Of a stretch of 64,000 bases of DNA, positions 61,134 to 64,000 are shown piece after piece. Numbering within the stretch: the stretch's first letter is position 1; each line of letters starts with the position of its first letter. The stretch spans positions 1 to 64,000 of the forward strand of contig JBBQAQ010000015.1 in the NCBI GenBank assembly GCA_038316435.1. Reading direction: 5' to 3'. A model generated the notes under the pieces. The model was not told the origin of the DNA. It saw only the letters and a list, made by a program, of their open reading frames with translations, and searched no databases. This stretch comes from JACJXF01 sp038316435 (lineage in GTDB: Bacteria; Bacteroidota; Bacteroidia; Bacteroidales; GCA-2748055). A program made the position numbers and the translations under genes.

Positions 61134-61928
61134 ATGAAGCAATATCTGGAACTGTTATCCCATGTGATGGATAAAGGAGTAGAAAAGAGCGATCGAACGG
61201 GCACAGGTACCAAATCAGTTTTTGGTTACCAGATGAGGTTTGATCTGAACGAAGGATTTCCTGTTCTGACTACAAAAAAACTTCACCTGCGGTCAATTAT
61301 TTATGAACTTCTTTGGTTCCTCCAGGGAAACACGAATACAGCCTATCTGAACGAAAATGGAGTGAAAATCTGGAATGAATGGGCAAGTCCGGATGGTGAA
61401 CTTGGAAAAATTTATGGATATCAGTGGAGAAGCTGGACAGCTGGCAATGGCAAGCATATCGATCAGATTTCGCAGGTTATAGAATCAATAAAAAAGAATC
61501 CGGATTCAAGAAGACATATTGTTAGTGCATGGAATGTTGGAGACCTGGATCAAATGAACCTCCCACCTTGCCATGTTATGTTTCAATTTTATGTAGCCAA
61601 CGGGAAATTATCCTGCCAGCTTTATCAGCGCAGTGCAGACATTTTCCTGGGTGTACCTTTTAACATTGCATCCTATGCTTTACTGCTAAAAATGTTTGCA
61701 CAAGTTACAGGACTTGAAACTGGCGAATTCGTTCATACTCTCGGTGATGCACATATTTATCTGAACCATATTGAGCAGGTGAAAACTCAGTTGGAACGCA
61801 AACCCCGTAAATTACCCAACATGATACTAAATCCATCGATAAATAATATTTTTGGATTCAAATTTGAGGACTTCCAACTTACTGATTACGACCCGCATCC
61901 ACATATCAAAGGGGATATTGCCATCTGA
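61134..61928 (+). CDS. thyA: Thymidylate synthase
   Basis: 264 residues, exactly the length of the E. coli enzyme. It methylates dUMP to dTMP with methylenetetrahydrofolate, leaving dihydrofolate. The catalytic Cys is in NLPPCHVMFQFYV, the folate site in LNEGFPVLTTKKLHLR, and the dUMP loop in QLYQRSADIFLGVPFNIASY. The dihydrofolate reductase gene that recycles the product begins 71 nt downstream. Confidence 0.97.
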   Translation: MKQYLELLSHVMDKGVEKSDRTGTGTKSVFGYQMRFDLNEGFPVLTTKKLHLRSIIYELLWFLQGNTNTAYLNENGVKIWNEWASPDGELGKIYGYQWRSWTAGNGKHIDQISQVIESIKKNPDSRRHIVSAWNVGDLDQMNLPPCHVMFQFYVANGKLSCQLYQRSADIFLGVPFNIASYALLLKMFAQVTGLETGEFVHTLGDAHIYLNHIEQVKTQLERKPRKLPNMILNPSINNIFGFKFEDFQLTDYDPHPHIKGDIAI

Positions 61929-61999
61929 CCAAAAACGTAAATTTTCTGTTTTTGGCGAACGTATTTTAATCGATTTTTTAACTTTAATAAAATGTTGAC

Positions 62000-62506
62000 A
62001 TGTCGCAGATAAACAATAAAAATATTTCAATCATTGTAGCCATCGCAGAAAACAATGCCATCGGCAAAAACAACGACCTTTTGTGCAACTTACCCGACGA
62101 CCTAAAACGTTTTAAACAAATCACAACCGGACACACCGTAATCATGGGTCGTCGCACGTTTCTTTCCTTACCAAAAGGAGTCCTTCCAAACCGCAGGAAT
62201 ATAGTTATTTCAGATGCACCGGACGAAACATTTGAGAACTGCATAATGGTCTCTTCGATAGGAGATGCGCTTAATGCCTGTGATGATAATGACGAAAGCT
62301 TTATTATCGGGGGAGGAATGGTTTACAAACAGTTTTTGCCACATGCCCGTAAGCTTTACATTACCCGATTGCATAAAGAATTTGAGGGAGATACCTTTTT
62401 CCCTGAAATAAATTTCGATGAGTGGCAGGAGACTGAAAGAACTAAATTTCCAGCGGGGGAGAAAAATGATTTCTCTTATAGTTATATTATCTACAAGAGG
62501 AAGTAA
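62000..62506 (+). CDS. folA: Dihydrofolate reductase
   Basis: 168 residues. It reduces dihydrofolate to tetrahydrofolate with NADPH. The N-terminal IVAIAENNAIGKNNDLLCNL, with substrate-binding LPDDLKRFKQ, the NADPH loop VIMGRRTFLSLP, and FIIGGGMVYKQFLP are all present. One unusual point: the usual WxLP of the active-site loop is CNLP here. thyA precedes it on the same strand, so both are likely co-transcribed. Confidence 0.95.
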   Translation: MSQINNKNISIIVAIAENNAIGKNNDLLCNLPDDLKRFKQITTGHTVIMGRRTFLSLPKGVLPNRRNIVISDAPDETFENCIMVSSIGDALNACDDNDESFIIGGGMVYKQFLPHARKLYITRLHKEFEGDTFFPEINFDEWQETERTKFPAGEKNDFSYSYIIYKRK

Positions 62507-62762
62507 ACCCAATGCGGGCGGCTTTTCCCGTTTGGTAAACTCATTTGTTTATAAGTATGTTTATTGTCTTTAGATACATCATCATTGATAAAGCAATACC
62601 ATAATGAATTAGGTGCCGAATAATTGGATTATAATAATGATTGCCCTGAATTGGAGTAATAATAGTTTCATTTAACCTTAACCACATATAAATTCAATCA
62701 TAAAGAACCATTTTCGGAAAAATTGCTTTATTTTGGTATCGACTTAACTAAAACAAATCTCT
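62507..62762. other. Intergenic stretch before the thioredoxin-fold gene
   Basis: 256 AT-rich bases. TTATTTTG near 62730 is a weak -7 candidate for the next gene. A GCGGGCGG...CCCG hairpin just after folA is too short to call a terminator. Nothing else recognised. Confidence 0.35.
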
Positions 62763-63299
62763 ATGAAAAAACTAATTCTTACCATGCTTGTTATTTCTAC
62801 AGCATTTTTTACTGTATATGGACAAAAAATAAAACTGGAAGTTGGCGTAAAAGCTCCAGATTGGAAATTCACTGATGCTGATGGAAAAGAGTTTTCAATG
62901 GCAACCTGGCCGGGAAAAGTTCTGCAATTGAACTATGTTGATCCTGACGTTTCTGACCTGAACGATGTATTCAATGACGCCGTTAAAAAAGCAAGAGAAG
63001 TTGACAACCGAATCAGTAGCGACAAATTCAAAGGGTTTGGTATTGTTGATTGCGAATCAACCTGGAAACCCAATTACCTGATCCGCACTATTGCCGGAGG
63101 AAAAGCAAAAAAATACGACACAACTATCTTATTCGATTATGAAGCTACTCTCCAAACTAATTGGGGATTGCCTATGGATAATTACACCGTTGTAATTCTT
63201 GATAAAAACCGCGTTTGCCGCGCTCTCTACAAAGGTAAAATTCCTGATTCTGAAATTGAAACTATCATTAAGCTTATTATAAAACTTGGTAGCGAATAG
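62763..63299 (+). CDS. Exported thioredoxin-fold protein, YtfJ-like
   Basis: 178 residues with signal peptide LILTMLVISTAFFTVYG, cut before QKIK. The mature part has the thioredoxin-type opening VGVKAPDWKFTDADGKEFSM and the piece KVLQLNYVDPDVSDLNDVFN, which resembles the YtfJ family. The CxxC redox pair is missing; the only Cys are Cys97 (GIVDCES) and Cys158 (NRVCRALY). It is therefore not a standard thioredoxin; function unknown. A single gene. Confidence 0.65.
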   Translation: MKKLILTMLVISTAFFTVYGQKIKLEVGVKAPDWKFTDADGKEFSMATWPGKVLQLNYVDPDVSDLNDVFNDAVKKAREVDNRISSDKFKGFGIVDCESTWKPNYLIRTIAGGKAKKYDTTILFDYEATLQTNWGLPMDNYTVVILDKNRVCRALYKGKIPDSEIETIIKLIIKLGSE

Positions 63300-63443
63300 G
63301 GAATATTAGCGCTCCAAAAGTAAATAAAGACACGAACACGCAGAGCGATTGTTGCTTGGGACGCTAAAGTGCAAAGTTAAATGATTAACTCAAGGCATCA
63401 TAGACCATCCAAACAACAGTCGCTTTTTGCTATATTCTTTCAA

Positions 63444-64000
63444 CTATACAATACCTTGAGATATCATGGCATTTGCCACTTTGATAAATCCACTTAAATT
63501 AGCACCTTTCACATAGTTGATATACCCATTTTCCTGAGTACCATATTTTGCACAAGCAACATGAATATTCTTCATGATGCTTTGCAATTTTTGATCAACC
63601 TCTTCACGACTCCACTTCATCCGCATGGAATTTTGGGCCATTTCAAGACCAGAAACAGCAACACCTCCCGCATTAGCCGCCTTACCAGGTCCAAATAATA
63701 TTTTGTTTCCATGAAATATATGAACCGCTTCAGGGGTTGATGGCATGTTAGCACCTTCGGTAACACAGAAACAGCCATTATTGATTAGTTTTTGCGCATC
63801 CTCACCATCCAATTCATTTTGAGTGGCACTGGGAAATGCCAGATCGCATTTGATACCCCATGGTCTCTGTCTGTCGAAATATTCTGCATTTGGATACTCT
63901 CGAACGTATTCACTTATTCGGCCCTTATACAAGTTCTTCAATTCCATAATGTATTCGAGTTTTTCAGGTGAAATACCCTCCGGATCATGGATATACCCAG
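63444..64000 (-). CDS. gdhA: NADP-specific glutamate dehydrogenase, C-terminal part (cut by the window end)
   Basis: The minus-strand frame enters at the window edge as GYIHDPEGISPEKLEYI and runs 184 or so residues to the stop at 63444. Motifs of the hexameric GDH of the E. coli GdhA type are CDLAFPSATQNELDGEDAQ, CFCVTEGANMPSTPEAVHIF and GKAANAGGVAVSGLEMAQNS. The enzyme makes glutamate from 2-oxoglutarate and ammonium. An internal ATG at 63947 is not the start; the reading frame stays open to the end of the window. Confidence 0.93.
   Translation of the reverse strand, partial: GYIHDPEGISPEKLEYIMELKNLYKGRISEYVREYPNAEYFDRQRPWGIKCDLAFPSATQNELDGEDAQKLINNGCFCVTEGANMPSTPEAVHIFHGNKILFGPGKAANAGGVAVSGLEMAQNSMRMKWSREEVDQKLQSIMKNIHVACAKYGTQENGYINYVKGANLSGFIKVANAMISQGIV

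Noticed and set aside
1..64000. tRNA, rRNA and CRISPR arrays
   Set aside because: No cloverleaf-type GTTCGAATC segments, rRNA motifs or regularly spaced direct repeats were noticed on either strand; a covariance-model search would be decisive.

Overview
The window is a 64 kb piece of a Bacteroidota (Bacteroidetes) chromosome. Several independent signs agree: promoters of the Bacteroidetes type (TTG, about 19-20 nt, then TAnnTTTG), few Shine-Dalgarno sequences, two proteins with the CHU_C tail of type IX secretion, an alternative complex III, a caa3 oxidase, DUF4290/DUF4492/DUF5683 family genes, and signal peptides that are cleaved just before Gln. The gene set (bd oxidase, ACIII, caa3 oxidase, cysteine and folate genes, NADP-type glutamate dehydrogenase) suggests a free-living, at least facultatively aerobic member. 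Genus cannot be named from sequence alone.

Layout. 1-1.4 kb: an intact IS4-family element that has cut a minus-strand gene after about 28 codons. 1.8-10.5 kb: an EF-G paralogue with a degenerate GTPase centre, a CHU_C-tailed secreted protein, an ORF6N protein whose gene carries a 43-nt palindrome, a UvrD/PcrA helicase, a DUF4290 protein and MurA with the fosfomycin-insensitive Asp. 10.5-18.4 kb: a TlpA-like lipoprotein, grpE-dnaJ behind a possible sigma-54-like promoter, a NatAB-type ABC exporter, a Ppx/GppA protein, an NtrC-like regulator without a DNA-binding domain, and a GT2 glycosyltransferase. 18.5-25.7 kb (minus strand): an MBOAT + SGNH acyl-transfer pair next to a LysM lytic transglycosylase, then DUF5683-parB-parA. 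25.7-26.1 kb: DnaA-box-like repeats and a 124-bp MITE with perfect 10-bp target duplications. 26.1-31.4 kb: lipid kinase, glutaminyl cyclase, HAD phosphatase, cysE-cysK, pssA.

31.7-36.6 kb is a compact seven-gene ECF-sigma operon of envelope proteins (duplicated-motif anti-sigma candidate, DUF4097 protein, three predicted outer-membrane proteins, a PKD/FISUMP-like lipoprotein); this is the least characterised system here. 36.8-39.9 kb is cydAB with an unlisted 38-residue membrane protein resembling a CydX-type subunit. 40-43.5 kb is a decay zone: a PIN/DUF6364 toxin-antitoxin pair with a nonsense codon and a truncation, a BlaI/M56 pair whose TonB C-terminal domain is out of frame, and a Y1-transposase remnant. 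43.7-48.8 kb is sco-ctaD-ctaE-coxIV-ctaC-ctaB; 50.6-58.7 kb is actA-F on the other strand. Together they form a quinol to ACIII to caa3 chain, with cytochrome bd as the bypass. 58.9-63.3 kb holds a second CHU_C protein, an AI-2E exporter, a decayed MNT/HEPN toxin-antitoxin pair, thyA-folA and a thioredoxin-fold protein. The window ends inside gdhA.

No rRNA, tRNA or CRISPR array was recognised by eye.
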